Below, piece after piece: positions 1 to 8,059 of a DNA stretch of 64,000 bases (positions are counted from its first letter, which is position 1; each line of letters starts with the position of its first letter). The stretch is taken from NCBI RefSeq assembly GCF_008079445.1, contig NZ_VRYH01000004.1, forward strand, positions 1 through 64,000, written 5' to 3'. Source of the DNA: Aidingimonas lacisalsi. Lineage in GTDB: Bacteria; Pseudomonadota; Gammaproteobacteria; Pseudomonadales; Halomonadaceae. The position numbers and the translations under genes were made by a program. Under the pieces are notes generated by a model. That model was not told the origin of the DNA. It saw nothing but the letters and a program-made list of their open reading frames with translations, and did no database searches.

Positions 1-445
1 TTCCCATTTCAGCGAGCAAGCCATGTAGCTCGTTGCCCAGTGCCGTGCGGTTGGCGATCGCTCGGGAACGCACGCGATGCATGGCTTGCAGTGCCTGCTG
101 TGGCTGCGTCTTGGGGGCGACCCGAGGCGTGGCCTCGCGAGCCGCCGCCTCAGCGATGCCTCGGGCATCCCGAGCATCGTTCTTGTGCCCCAGCACGAAG
201 GGCTTCACGTACTGAGGAGGAATCAACTGTACCTCGTGTCCCAGCGCTCGGACCTCCCTGGCCCAGTAATGAGCACCGCCACAAGCCTCCATGGCGACGA
301 CGCAGCGAGGCAGTTGAGCCAGCGTCGTACGTAACGCCAATCGAGAGACCTTCTTGCTGAACACTTCCCGCCCCTTGTGATCGACCCCGTGAAGATGGAA
401 AACATGCTTGGCGAGATCAATGCCGACGATGCTAATGTTATTCAT
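1..445 (-). CDS. IS110-family transposase, N-terminal part (truncated by window edge)
   Basis: The gene reads leftward from ATG 443-445 and stays open to the window start, giving 148 residues. The protein begins MNNISIVGIDLAKHVF and carries the acidic residues of the DEDD (RuvC-like) domain: D in GIDLAK near residue 9, E in MEACGG near residue 52, and the KNDARDA motif near residue 89. Family members are about 330-400 aa and end with a Tnp_20 serine domain, which must lie outside the window. They excise and insert the element as a circle, directed by an RNA encoded in the element. The frame is intact as far as it is visible. Confidence 0.88.
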   Translation of the reverse strand, partial: MNNISIVGIDLAKHVFHLHGVDHKGREVFSKKVSRLALRTTLAQLPRCVVAMEACGGAHYWAREVRALGHEVQLIPPQYVKPFVLGHKNDARDARGIAEAAAREATPRVAPKTQPQQALQAMHRVRSRAIANRTALGNELHGLLAEMG

Positions 446-539
446 GGATGGACCCTCTCTTCGAGATGCCGTGTGGTGCCCCATGCACACGCAGATGGCG
501 TTAATCTTCATCTTGGCACATGGAGGGACGGGTCCATCC
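446..539. repeat. 10-bp perfect inverted repeat in the IS end
   Basis: GGATGGACCC (446-455) is exactly complementary to GGGTCCATCC (530-539). The first arm touches the transposase start codon and the second lies just inside the presumed IS end. It could be a subterminal inverted repeat or an RNA hairpin that controls transposase translation. Confidence 0.6.
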
Positions 540-544
540 CATTT

Positions 545-667
545 CCTACAACCCCACTGCATGGGTTCTTGTAGGAGCGACTTCAGTCGCGATAGGTGCC
601 GGCAGGCACCCGGCAGTGTCACAGAGCAGGGCGTACGCCCTGTAGCGCGGTTGAAACCGCGCCTACG
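545..667. repeat. REP palindromes (two units)
   Basis: The outward tail tcctacaacccc is followed at 570 by gtaggagcgacttcagtcgc, the palindrome cagggcgtacgccctg and the inverted unit gcggttgaaaccgc ending in gcctacg. The same modules recur at 715, 1586, 3511, 19931, 22991 and 40010. Confidence 0.8.
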
Positions 668-714
668 TGGGTTGGCCACCATATGCACCGTAGGAGTACC
701 AGCCTCGATATGGG

Positions 715-757
715 GTTGTAGGAGCGACTTCAGTCGCGATCCGGCCGTAGGCCGGTA
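715..757. repeat. REP palindrome
   Basis: A single REP unit (gtaggagcgacttcagtcgc) is followed by a small GC-rich hairpin (ccggccgtaggccgg). It lies directly before the adaptor-protein gene. Confidence 0.75.
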
Positions 758-788
758 GTCCATTCACCGTTAGTCAAGGTTGTCACCA

Positions 789-1523
789 ATGTTTCATCGC
801 TCATTTCTCATGCTCACTACACTGACATGCCTTGGCATGCCTGCGCTTGCCATCGCTCAGCAAAACAACGGTATCGAAGCCGTCAGTTGCCTGGTCGATC
901 CCGGTCGGAGTGCGACCATGTCCAGCCAGGTGCCCGGCATGCTTGACGACATTCGTGTCGATAGCGGCGATAGAGTAGACGAGGGCGAGACACTATTTAC
1001 CCTCCAGCGTGAGGTGGAACAAGCCAGCCTCGAACTCGAACGCGCCCGCCAGCGTTACGCCCAGCGCACCTTGCAACGCAACCAACGTCTGATCGAAAAA
1101 GGCATGCTTAGCGAAAGCGAACGCGACGAGATCGATACCGATGTCGTCGTTGCCCGTCTGCAAGCCAACCTGGCTGAAGCGCGTCTCGGCGAACAGACCG
1201 GTGAAGCCCCCTTCGATGGCGTCATCGCCAGCCTGGAAAGCGAAGAAGGCGAATTCATCGACAACACTCCCATTCTCGAGATCGTCCAGCTCGACCCGCT
1301 GCGCATCGACCTCGTCATGCCATTGGAAGCCTTCGGCCAGTACGCCACCGGCGACACCCTCGATATTCGCCTACAAGCACCCGTCGACGAGACCGTTACC
1401 GCGGCTATCGAACGTATCGACAGCGTCATCGATCCATCCAGCGGCACCTTCGGCATCCGCCTGCGACTCGACAACCCTGATGGCCGATACCCGGCTGGCA
1501 TCAATTGCCGAATCGCTGACTGA
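789..1523 (+). CDS. Periplasmic adaptor (membrane-fusion) protein, HlyD/RND type
   Basis: This 244-aa protein has a signal peptide (MFHRSFLMLTTLTCLGMPALA, cut near AIA-QQ) followed by a lipoyl/barrel-sandwich half (VPGMLDDIRVDSGDRVDEGE), a short alpha-hairpin rich in E, R and L (about residues 80-130), the second lipoyl half (APFDGVIASLESEEGEFI) and a beta-barrel domain. This is the order seen in RND efflux adaptors, but it is shorter than the usual 350-400 aa and lacks a membrane-proximal domain. ATG 789 is preferred over TTG 780 because AAGG lies 9 bp upstream. No pump gene lies beside it, so its partner and substrate are unknown. Confidence 0.75.
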   Translation: MFHRSFLMLTTLTCLGMPALAIAQQNNGIEAVSCLVDPGRSATMSSQVPGMLDDIRVDSGDRVDEGETLFTLQREVEQASLELERARQRYAQRTLQRNQRLIEKGMLSESERDEIDTDVVVARLQANLAEARLGEQTGEAPFDGVIASLESEEGEFIDNTPILEIVQLDPLRIDLVMPLEAFGQYATGDTLDIRLQAPVDETVTAAIERIDSVIDPSSGTFGIRLRLDNPDGRYPAGINCRIAD

Positions 1524-1585
1524 AGAAAGCCGACGCCACTGGTTCAAGTCGCGCCTACCTCATTGATTATGCTGGGGTTCGATGT

Positions 1586-1671
1586 TGTAGGAGCGGTTTC
1601 AACCGCGATGCAGGGCGTAAGCCCTGCTGGACGGGTCGTACCAGACGCCTGATGGCGCCCATCGCGACTCC
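1586..1671. repeat. REP palindrome cluster
   Basis: The unit runs gtaggagcggtttcaaccgc, then cagggcgtaagccctg, then a gacgcctgatggcgc hairpin and a degenerate inverted REP (atcgcgactcc). It sits between the convergent adaptor and chemoreceptor genes. Confidence 0.75.
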
Positions 1672-1692
1672 ATACCGCGATGGGCGATGCGT

Positions 1693-3360
1693 TTAACTGA
1701 ATTCCAACCACTTCTGCTCTTCATCGGACTGTGGCTGCTTAGGTTCTGCACGCCGCTGGTGGGACAGCGCATGATGCTCCCGTGATTCGGACGTGCTGTT
1801 GTCGCTCAGACGGAAAGAGCTGATCAGGGCGGTCAGTCGTTCCGCTTGATGGCTCATTTCGTCGGCTGCGGCACTGCTTTGTTCGACCATGGCCGCGTTC
1901 TGTTGAGTCATGGTATCGAGCTCGGTAACCGCTGTGTTGACCTGATTGATGCCACTACTCTGTTCCTGAGAGCCGGCGCTGATCTCGCCAATCATTTCCG
2001 TGACTCGATTGATGCTTTCAGTGATATCTTCCATGGTCTGGCCAGCTTTGCGTACCTTTTCGGCACCGGACTCGGTGTTGGCGACGGACGTTTCCACGAG
2101 TTGGCGGATTTCACGCGACGCATCGCTCGAACGCCCGGCCAGTGTACGAACTTCTTCGGCCACGACGGCGAAGCCTCTGCCATGCTCTCCGGCACGGGCG
2201 GCCTCTACGGACGCGTTCAGCGCCAGGATATTGGTCTGGAACGCGATCGAGTCGATCATACCGATGATTTCGTTGATTCGTGTCGCCGAATCACTGATAT
2301 CGGTCATGGTCGTTTCGACGTCCTGCATGGCGGATTGGCCATTGCGTGTCACCTCGACACTATGGCGTGCCAGTTCATCGGCCTGAGTTGCCGTATCGGC
2401 GGTGTGTCGCACTGTCGACGTGATTTCTTCCATCGACGAGGACGTTTCCTGCAGATTCGAGGCTGTCTGCTCGGTACGCGACGCCAGATCCTGGCTGCTC
2501 TTGGCGATTTCGTCCGCGGCGGAGTTGACGCTATAGGTACTCGCACTGACGGCTTGCAGCGTCGTATCGATACGAGCGATAAAGCCGTTGAATTGGGTGG
2601 CCAGCTCGCCGATCTCATCGTTGCGACGGCTGTGGATACGGGCGGTCAGGTCACCATCGCCTTCGGTTATCTCCTGGATACGCCCGCTGATTTCGCGAAT
2701 CGCTTTCGACATCCGGTAAGGACCAATCAGCGCGATGGCCGTTGCCGCCAGGAAAATCAATGCCGAGATCACGATGACCGTCGTCTGTTGTGTGCTGATG
2801 CGCTGGACCATGGCCGTTTCCAGTTCGGCGACCTTGGCGTTCGCTGCTTGACCGCCCAGGTCGTAGATCTCGCGCAACGCATTGAAGCGGGTCATTCCCT
2901 CTTCCTGGAACAGGGTTCTCGCTTCAGTCGCCTCGCCATCACGATGCAATGCGGCGATCTCGCCGGACACGCTCTCCCACGCTTCGAAACGGCCTTCGAA
3001 CTCATCGAGTTCCGACACCACCTCCGGATACGCCGCCATGCGTTCCTCGAAGGCATGCATTCGGTCATAGGCTTGCTGGGCATTCTCTTCATAGGTGGCG
3101 ATGAGTTGTTGTCCGGCCTCGCTGTCCGGATCCTCATCGAGGAATTCCAGCAACGCCATCTGGCCCTGATACAGATCCCGGTCAGCGTTCAAGACATCGG
3201 AGATCGCGACATTGAACTCACTGCTGAACGCCGTCATGCGCTCCTTGACCGCATTGACCAGCCGTTCATCCACGGCCACGATCGCCAATAGCGACAGTGC
3301 CACAGCGATGAACGCAATGGCGTATTTGACCTTTATCTGATTGAGCTTTCCCAGCATCAC
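1693..3360 (-). CDS. Methyl-accepting chemotaxis protein with CheR-binding tail
   Basis: This 555-aa transmembrane chemoreceptor has TM1 at about 12-30, a helical periplasmic sensor at about 31-190 (four-helix-bundle type), TM2 at about 194-214, HAMP at about 215-267 and a signalling domain. The tip of that domain is [20 protein letters not shown] at 369-388. The extreme C-terminus reads KWLEF-S, which fits the xWxxF pentapeptide that tethers the adaptation enzymes CheR and CheB, so this is probably a high-abundance receptor of the Tsr/Tar type. The ligand cannot be predicted. A sigma-28 promoter lies 44 bp upstream, placing it in the late flagellar regulon. Confidence 0.95.
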   Translation of the reverse strand: MMLGKLNQIKVKYAIAFIAVALSLLAIVAVDERLVNAVKERMTAFSSEFNVAISDVLNADRDLYQGQMALLEFLDEDPDSEAGQQLIATYEENAQQAYDRMHAFEERMAAYPEVVSELDEFEGRFEAWESVSGEIAALHRDGEATEARTLFQEEGMTRFNALREIYDLGGQAANAKVAELETAMVQRISTQQTTVIVISALIFLAATAIALIGPYRMSKAIREISGRIQEITEGDGDLTARIHSRRNDEIGELATQFNGFIARIDTTLQAVSASTYSVNSAADEIAKSSQDLASRTEQTASNLQETSSSMEEITSTVRHTADTATQADELARHSVEVTRNGQSAMQDVETTMTDISDSATRINEIIGMIDSIAFQTNILALNASVEAARAGEHGRGFAVVAEEVRTLAGRSSDASREIRQLVETSVANTESGAEKVRKAGQTMEDITESINRVTEMIGEISAGSQEQSSGINQVNTAVTELDTMTQQNAAMVEQSSAAADEMSHQAERLTALISSFRLSDNSTSESREHHALSHQRRAEPKQPQSDEEQKWLEFS

Positions 3361-3403
3361 TACCCCCTAATATACGTAGAATTGTCATTGGCTTGTAAAA
3401 GGG

Positions 3404-3430
3404 AGATCGGCCGAGAGAGGCAAAGCTTTA
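3404..3430 (-). promoter_or_regulatory. Sigma-28 (FliA) promoter of the chemoreceptor gene
   Basis: On the minus strand the site reads TAAAGCTT, 11 bp, GCCGATCT (-35 at 3430-3423, -10 at 3411-3404). The enterobacterial/pseudomonad consensus is TAAAGTTT-N11-GCCGATAA. The distance to the ATG at 3360 is suitable. Confidence 0.85.
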
Positions 3431-3510
3431 GTAGATAAGTCTTTTCTAATCAATAAGTTAGTGACTTTTAAGTGGGATTGCGACGCATTGATGTTCAAAT
3501 AGGGGCGGCA

Positions 3511-3613
3511 TCGTAGGCGTGGTTTCAACCTCGACCGCGAAGCGGAGCGTTAGCCCTGCCAAGGTGGCACAGTTGAGTGCCTGGCGGCGTCATCGCGACT
3601 GAAATCGTTCCTA
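3511..3613. repeat. REP palindrome cluster (degenerate)
   Basis: Modules are the same as elsewhere (cgtaggcgtggtttcaacc, agcgttagccct, gcctggcggcgtc, atcgcgactgaaatcgttcct) but with several mismatches. Confidence 0.65.
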
Positions 3614-3644
3614 ACTCATTGATTATGTGGGGATCGGCGTTATG

Positions 3645-3662
3645 GGCGACTTCAGTCGCGAT
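3645..3662. repeat. REP fragment overlapping a stop codon
   Basis: gggcgacttcagtcgcga is one REP hairpin. The TGA of the DUF2835 gene (3652-3654, minus strand) lies inside it, so the last residues of that protein are read from REP DNA. Confidence 0.7.
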
Positions 3663-3900
3663 GGGTGGAGCACGATGTCTGTTCGATTCGCTGGATGGAC
3701 TCGAACCGCCCCTCCGAGGAGTAGCGCAACCGAAACACCCCCTGAACACCATCTTCCGTCACGATCCGCCGCAATGCCGATGCCGGGAACACCACCCGTC
3801 GCCCATCCAGACTATAGGCGAAGACGTTCTCCACCCGGCCTTCGTAGTGCGCCAGGCAGGTTTCCTTACTGAGTTCGAGGAAGAGGTCGATAGTGGGCAT
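3652..3900 (-). CDS. DUF2835 family protein
   Basis: The 82-aa product starts MPTIDLFLELSKETCLAHYE, contains the family core with FAYSLDGRRVVFPASALRRI and ends in a FRLRYSSEGRFESIQRI strand. The function of this small gammaproteobacterial family is unknown. The start was set at ATG 3900 because the family begins at that methionine, although the frame remains open upstream. It lies 10 bp downstream of hepT on the same strand and may be co-transcribed. Its last residues come from a REP palindrome, suggesting that REP insertion replaced the original 3' end. Confidence 0.8.
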   Translation of the reverse strand: MPTIDLFLELSKETCLAHYEGRVENVFAYSLDGRRVVFPASALRRIVTEDGVQGVFRLRYSSEGRFESIQRIEQTSCSTHRD

Positions 3901-3910
3901 GCAGCACGAC

Positions 3911-4435
3911 CTAGGTAATGGACTGGAATTCCTGAGAGAAATCATCGCTAATAGGCAAAACGCCTAGCTGCGTTTCACAGAAAGCAAGGAACCGTTCGGA
4001 AGTCGCATATAAGATGCCGGAAAGCTGGTGCAGCGTATTGAAGTGTTCGGCAGTTTCCAGGTAATCGGTGTCGTAGTCATGGGCTGCAAGGTTTCTCGCA
4101 GCACGACAACGCTGCCAATCCTCGCGAGAGGTGATCACTGCTTCTTTTTCAAAGAAGCCAAGAACCTTCAGGAAGTTGTCACTTGGTTCCCCCGCAAGAT
4201 AAGCGCAGTGACGCATGGCGGTAGCCAGAGAGTCCTGCAATTTCGCAAAACGCTCATTGATGGCGGCCAGCGTTTCGAAAAGATCGACATCCTTTTTCCT
4301 CGTAGTGAGCGTTTCACCTGCCAATGGCCACTGGATACGTTGCTCCGATTGGTAGAGGAAATAAGCGCAACGCTGTATGGCTTCCAGCAATCGGGCCAAG
4401 TGTCGTTTCTGAGCTGTGAGGATATCGTCAGTCAT
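3911..4435 (-). CDS. hepT: HepT-type toxin (HEPN ribonuclease) of a HepT/MntA pair
   Basis: This 174-aa all-helical protein has the HEPN/minimal-nucleotidyltransferase substrate-binding fold. The catalytic motif R-x4-H-x-Y is present as RNLAAHDY at residues 114-121. Family knowledge: HepT cleaves RNA, and MntA silences it by adding AMP groups to the motif tyrosine. The start ATG 4435 overlaps the mntA stop as ATGA, indicating translational coupling, and an open upstream extension is rejected for that reason. The intact motif suggests a functional toxin. Confidence 0.85.
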   Translation of the reverse strand: MTDDILTAQKRHLARLLEAIQRCAYFLYQSEQRIQWPLAGETLTTRKKDVDLFETLAAINERFAKLQDSLATAMRHCAYLAGEPSDNFLKVLGFFEKEAVITSREDWQRCRAARNLAAHDYDTDYLETAEHFNTLHQLSGILYATSERFLAFCETQLGVLPISDDFSQEFQSIT

Positions 4436-4734
4436 GCCACGTTTCTCAGTGGGAGTGCTTGGTTCAGTGCGATGGAGGCAAACGGCGAGGGTGTCGTGCC
4501 AGCTTGGTAACATAACACATCGACAGCGATGCCCAGAGCGTCCTCCAGTGCCATGGTCAGTTGAGCACGCCTCAAGCGGGAGACAGGGTATGGCGTGATA
4601 ACGAGCAAATCGATGTCGCCACCCCGACGGCTATCATCAAGACGAGAGCCATAGACACGCAGGTCGAGATCGTCTCCCAACCACGTTTGGCAGATCGACT
4701 GTATCGTCGCGGCCTGTTTCTGTGAGATACGCAT
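4432..4734 (-). CDS. mntA: MntA-type antitoxin, minimal nucleotidyltransferase
   Basis: This 100-aa protein has the nucleotidyltransferase signature GS-x9-DxD (GSRLDDSRRGGDIDLLV), whose two aspartates bind metal. It is the first gene of the pair and overlaps hepT by 4 bp. It should AMPylate the HepT tyrosine. ATG 4734 was chosen. An in-frame GTG 9 bp upstream is possible, and neither start has a strong ribosome-binding site. Confidence 0.83.
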   Translation of the reverse strand: MRISQKQAATIQSICQTWLGDDLDLRVYGSRLDDSRRGGDIDLLVITPYPVSRLRRAQLTMALEDALGIAVDVLCYQAGTTPSPFASIALNQALPLRNVA

Positions 4735-4882
4735 GGCGAACACCTGATACGACTGCTGGCTTACAGTTTACCCACCACCACTGTCGTCGGCCAACTCCCG
4801 CCGTGCGTTTCGTGCTTGAAGTCATGCCACCCATCTTCAATACTGACCTGACACCGAACAGGGAGTCAGGGGAGGGCACCCC

Positions 4883-5356
4883 ATGCAAATCACCTCGGTA
4901 GCCAGCTTTCAACCCTACCAATCGCCGACGGCGACGCCGGTTCGCAACGTACAGGCGACAGAGCATACCAACGCCAGCCGTAGTGGTGAGAATGCCGGTG
5001 CCCGTGCCAATGACCTGGCCTGGATTCAAGCCGTACAACAAAGCGACGGGGAGGACGCTTCGGAACCGCTCGATCGGCAGCCGGAAACGAGCCAACCCGA
5101 ACCGCCCTCGCTGGATGATCGGCTGACTGCTCAACTGATGCAAGCTGATGCGCAAGGCTGGCAGGGCGACGCCACGCGGTACGACGCGCTTCCTTACGAA
5201 CGGCCCGCCAGCGTTGTCGAAGCGGCAGGCTCGCCGCCCGCATCGGCGACCGATACGCCGCCTGCCAGCAACGATAGTGCCATTGCACTCTACAATGCGC
5301 TCGCCGGTAGCGGCGTCACGGCACCGCCAGGTGGAACGTTGAACACGGCAGCATGA
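4883..5356 (+). CDS. Hypothetical protein upstream of flagellin
   Basis: The predicted 157-aa protein is rich in A, S, P, Q and T, with no membrane segment or known motif. The N-terminus (MQITSVASFQPYQSP) and C-terminus look disordered, with a possible helix near SLDDRLTAQLMQADAQGW (about residues 74-91). A purine-rich ribosome-binding site (ggggaggg) precedes ATG 4883. It lies 200 bp upstream of the first flagellin gene and in the same orientation, but no sigma-28 promoter was found before it. I do not recognise it. A flagellar accessory role is a guess from position alone. Confidence 0.55.
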   Translation: MQITSVASFQPYQSPTATPVRNVQATEHTNASRSGENAGARANDLAWIQAVQQSDGEDASEPLDRQPETSQPEPPSLDDRLTAQLMQADAQGWQGDATRYDALPYERPASVVEAAGSPPASATDTPPASNDSAIALYNALAGSGVTAPPGGTLNTAA

Positions 5357-5495
5357 ATGGTTGATATGAGCGGCCTACCGTAATGGAAGTGGGCTGTTCC
5401 AGGAAGTGCGTGATCTCTATCTCTCGCCGGGCACGCAGCGTCGCCTCTCACTCTTCCCTCTTTTGTGCATTATCCGTCATTGCCTGTGCCTGACA

Positions 5496-5522
5496 TCAAG
5501 TTTACTTCGCTATTGCCGATAG
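5496..5522 (+). promoter_or_regulatory. Sigma-28 promoter of flagellin gene 1
   Basis: TCAAGTTT (5496-5503), 11 bp, then GCCGATAG (5515-5522) is a near-perfect FliA site 35 bp upstream of the GTG start. Confidence 0.92.
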
Positions 5523-5557
5523 CGAGTTCTGGGTGTGACTGAACACAAGGGGATGGC

Positions 5558-7819
5558 GTGGGTGCGATTCAGACCAATTTGGCGGCAATGACGAGCCAGC
5601 AGCATCGTCAACAGTCGTTATCCGAGGGAAAAACGGCCATGGAGCGGCTGGCTTCAGGGTTGCGGGTCAACGGCGCCAAAGACGATGCGGCAGGGCTGGG
5701 TATCGGCAACCGCATGACCAGTCAGGTCAATGGACACGCCCAGGTTCAACGCAATGCCAATGATGGGGTATCACTGGTTCAGACTGCGCAAGGCGCGTTG
5801 AGCCAGATCAACGACCATCTTCAGCGCGTTCGTGAGCTAACCGTGCAGGGTCTGAATGGCACTCTGAATTGGGACGACAGCGACGCTATCCAGGCTGAGA
5901 TCAATGCCAACCTCAAGGAAATCGATCGCCTGGTCGAGTCGGCGAATTACAACGGTATCCCGCTATTGAACGGTCAGGCCGGAGGCATCGACCTGCAGGT
6001 GGGAACCCATGATGGCGAGCAGTTGGGAGTCGATTTATCGTCCCCCGGTTTCAGCGTGGCAACGCTAGGGCTGGAAGACTTCACGGTTGCCGGTATCGAA
6101 GGCGAGGTGACCCCCAGGAACACCTTACCTGGACGCGCCCTGGACATTCATGTCGATGCGCCGCATACCGAGCTGAATGTGAGTGGCCTGGCGGCTGGCG
6201 TAAGCAATGAGCGCCTGATGAACATGAATCAAGGCAGCGGCGATGGCTCTTACGGCTACTACGTCAGCGGTGAGGAGGGAGGTAAGCCGGTATTTTACGA
6301 TGCGGATGTCAGTGCGTCGCACGATACCGCAACGGATCAAAGCCAGGTGAATGTCAACGCGAGCCGACTCTACGGCACGGTGGATGAGATACCGGCATCG
6401 ACCGGCACGACGAGTACCCAGCTTCTGGACAACAATGGCAATACCATCAGTGGTGAGCTGGTGCAAAGCGATGATGGGCGCTACTTGATTGCCGATACCG
6501 CCGGCGACGGTGAAACCCGCTACCTGGAAGCCGAGTTACGTTTCGAAGCCGGTAGTGGCAGCCTGACCGCCCAGGCCATCGATGACCAGCCAATGATTGC
6601 GGGGGGCGTTTCGCCCGTCAATACGTTGGCCGGGGCAGACGTCACGGACCCCGATGTCAGTGTCAGCTATTATCACAGCGATAACAGCCATCTCTCGCCT
6701 TCCGGTCAGGGGGTCGTAGAAGCGGATGGCTTCCAGTATATCGAAAGTGGCAGCACACCGGCCTATTACAGAGTGGACGAAAGTCGTACCGGTGCGATAA
6801 CGCACGGTAACGGGACAACGACCGTCAATGTGTATGCCGATGACGACATACCGTTACGGGATGGCGGTATCGCCGGCACGAGCGATATCGATCAAACGCC
6901 CCAGCTCACTTTGCCGAGCGATGATAGCGAGATCGATTTCCGCGATGCGGGAGGGAATCCGTTGGCATCCGGCGATGTGCGGTTGATGCAGCGTGAATCG
7001 GACGACCAGTACATGATCGAAGTCGACGAAGGAGGCGGCGTATATCGCTATCATGAGGCTCGATTGGATGTCGTGCGCGACTCGTCCGGCGATACCTTCA
7101 CCGTCTCCGCCCTGGGAACCGGCACCACGACGTTTGATGCCAACACGCATGAAGTCAGTACCGTCAGCGGCACGTCGACAGTGACGATCGATCCTCGCAA
7201 TGTCGAGATCAACTATACCGATGCCAATGGTGAGCACCATCCGGACGTGTTGCGGCAGGGCAGTGATGGCAACTACTACTTTGACCTGCCGGACAGCGAA
7301 TCCAGTTACGGCAACTTCAAAGTGGCCAGTCTGGTCGATACCGAAGGGAATGACATTCTGATCAAGACGATCAACGGTAACAACGACGTGATCATCTATC
7401 ATCCGTCCAACCTCGATACCACCTACAACCTGAATGTGCAGACGGATGCCAACGGATTCAGCAACGATGACTCGATCAGTGCCGGCTCGCCACATACCCG
7501 TATCGATATTACCGAGGCGGCCCAGGACATCCGCCTGAAACAACCGGCCAACCCGCTGGCGGCGCTCGACCGGGCAATCGGGATGGTCGATAGTCAGCGC
7601 AACCAGCTTGGCAGTATGGAGAACCGGCTGGGTTCGGTCATCGAAAGCAGCCGGAGCGTCGAAACTCAACTCGCCTCTGCTCGCTCGCGAATCATGGATG
7701 CCGACTATGCCGCGGAATCTGCCAGGTTGACCAAATCGCGCATTCTGCAGCAGGCAGGCAATAGCATGATCGCACAGGCAAACCAGCTACCTCAGAACGT
7801 ATTGTCGTTGCTGGGTTAG
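5558..7819 (+). CDS. Flagellin, large form with repeated central region
   Basis: This 753-aa flagellin has conserved ends: D0/D1 N-terminus at residues 1-180 (MERLASGLRVNGAKDDAAG, QRNANDGVSLVQTAQGALSQ) and D1/D0 C-terminus at about 660-753 (SARSRIMDADYAAE, NQLPQNVLSLLG). Between them are about 480 residues of acidic beta-rich sequence in place of the usual 100-250, with about five diverged repeats (about 228-268, 290-341, 387-426, 461-519, 553-606). The pattern is a D-x-N/G-G-x turn, S/G-D-x-x-Y and Y-x-x-A/V-x-L. The GTG start follows AAGGGG by 5 bp. The central region should be exposed on the filament and carry glycans. Confidence 0.95.
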   Translation: MGAIQTNLAAMTSQQHRQQSLSEGKTAMERLASGLRVNGAKDDAAGLGIGNRMTSQVNGHAQVQRNANDGVSLVQTAQGALSQINDHLQRVRELTVQGLNGTLNWDDSDAIQAEINANLKEIDRLVESANYNGIPLLNGQAGGIDLQVGTHDGEQLGVDLSSPGFSVATLGLEDFTVAGIEGEVTPRNTLPGRALDIHVDAPHTELNVSGLAAGVSNERLMNMNQGSGDGSYGYYVSGEEGGKPVFYDADVSASHDTATDQSQVNVNASRLYGTVDEIPASTGTTSTQLLDNNGNTISGELVQSDDGRYLIADTAGDGETRYLEAELRFEAGSGSLTAQAIDDQPMIAGGVSPVNTLAGADVTDPDVSVSYYHSDNSHLSPSGQGVVEADGFQYIESGSTPAYYRVDESRTGAITHGNGTTTVNVYADDDIPLRDGGIAGTSDIDQTPQLTLPSDDSEIDFRDAGGNPLASGDVRLMQRESDDQYMIEVDEGGGVYRYHEARLDVVRDSSGDTFTVSALGTGTTTFDANTHEVSTVSGTSTVTIDPRNVEINYTDANGEHHPDVLRQGSDGNYYFDLPDSESSYGNFKVASLVDTEGNDILIKTINGNNDVIIYHPSNLDTTYNLNVQTDANGFSNDDSISAGSPHTRIDITEAAQDIRLKQPANPLAALDRAIGMVDSQRNQLGSMENRLGSVIESSRSVETQLASARSRIMDADYAAESARLTKSRILQQAGNSMIAQANQLPQNVLSLLG

Positions 7820-7833
7820 TCTCCGGGCATGGC

Positions 7834-7856
7834 ATGAGCGGCAGGTCGCCGCTCAT
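7834..7856 (+). terminator. Hairpin after flagellin gene 1
   Basis: ATGAGCGGC (7834-7842) and GCCGCTCAT (7848-7856) form a perfect 9-bp stem with a 5-base loop, 15 bp after the stop codon. There is no strong T tract, so it may be a weak terminator or an mRNA-stabilising hairpin. Confidence 0.5.
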
Positions 7857-7932
7857 CACTCGTCTTCCTTCCCCGTTACTATACGCCATACCGCTCGTCT
7901 TCCCACGTTCCAAAATTTTTTGCAATTCGCCC

Positions 7933-7959
7933 TAAAGCTTTCTCGACACCTTCCGATAA
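7933..7959 (+). promoter_or_regulatory. Sigma-28 promoter of flagellin gene 2
   Basis: TAAAGCTT (7933-7940), 11 bp, TCCGATAA (7952-7959) matches the FliA consensus except for the first base of the -10. It gives an approximately 95-nt leader. Confidence 0.88.
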
Positions 7960-8059
7960 CAGGAATAACGGCCAACGGCGCCGTTGTGGCAGGCCCGGGA
8001 ATGGTTGCACCATCGCGGCCCGCCAATGGAGCCACACAAACGAGAGGAAGGACATCATC

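Larger units (their letters stand above)
1..545 (-). mobile_element. IS110-family insertion sequence, 5' part only
   Basis: The element is cut by the window start. It comprises the 5' part of the transposase gene and about 100 bp of non-coding end. The outer boundary is placed near 545 because a REP tail (cctacaacccc) begins there and continues into a second REP at 570. This matches the known habit of IS110-type elements of inserting in REP palindromes. The short upstream end fits the IS1111 group, whose guide (bridge) RNA lies downstream of the transposase, better than the classical IS110 group. The exact boundary is inferred. Confidence 0.7.

Noticed and set aside
1846-3291. 481-codon open frame opposite the chemoreceptor
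   Set aside because: It is an antisense shadow with no start signal and no family resemblance.
3690-3710. ggactcgaaccg as a tRNA 3'-end copy (attachment site)
   Set aside because: It lies inside the DUF2835 coding sequence and does not extend into a tRNA match.
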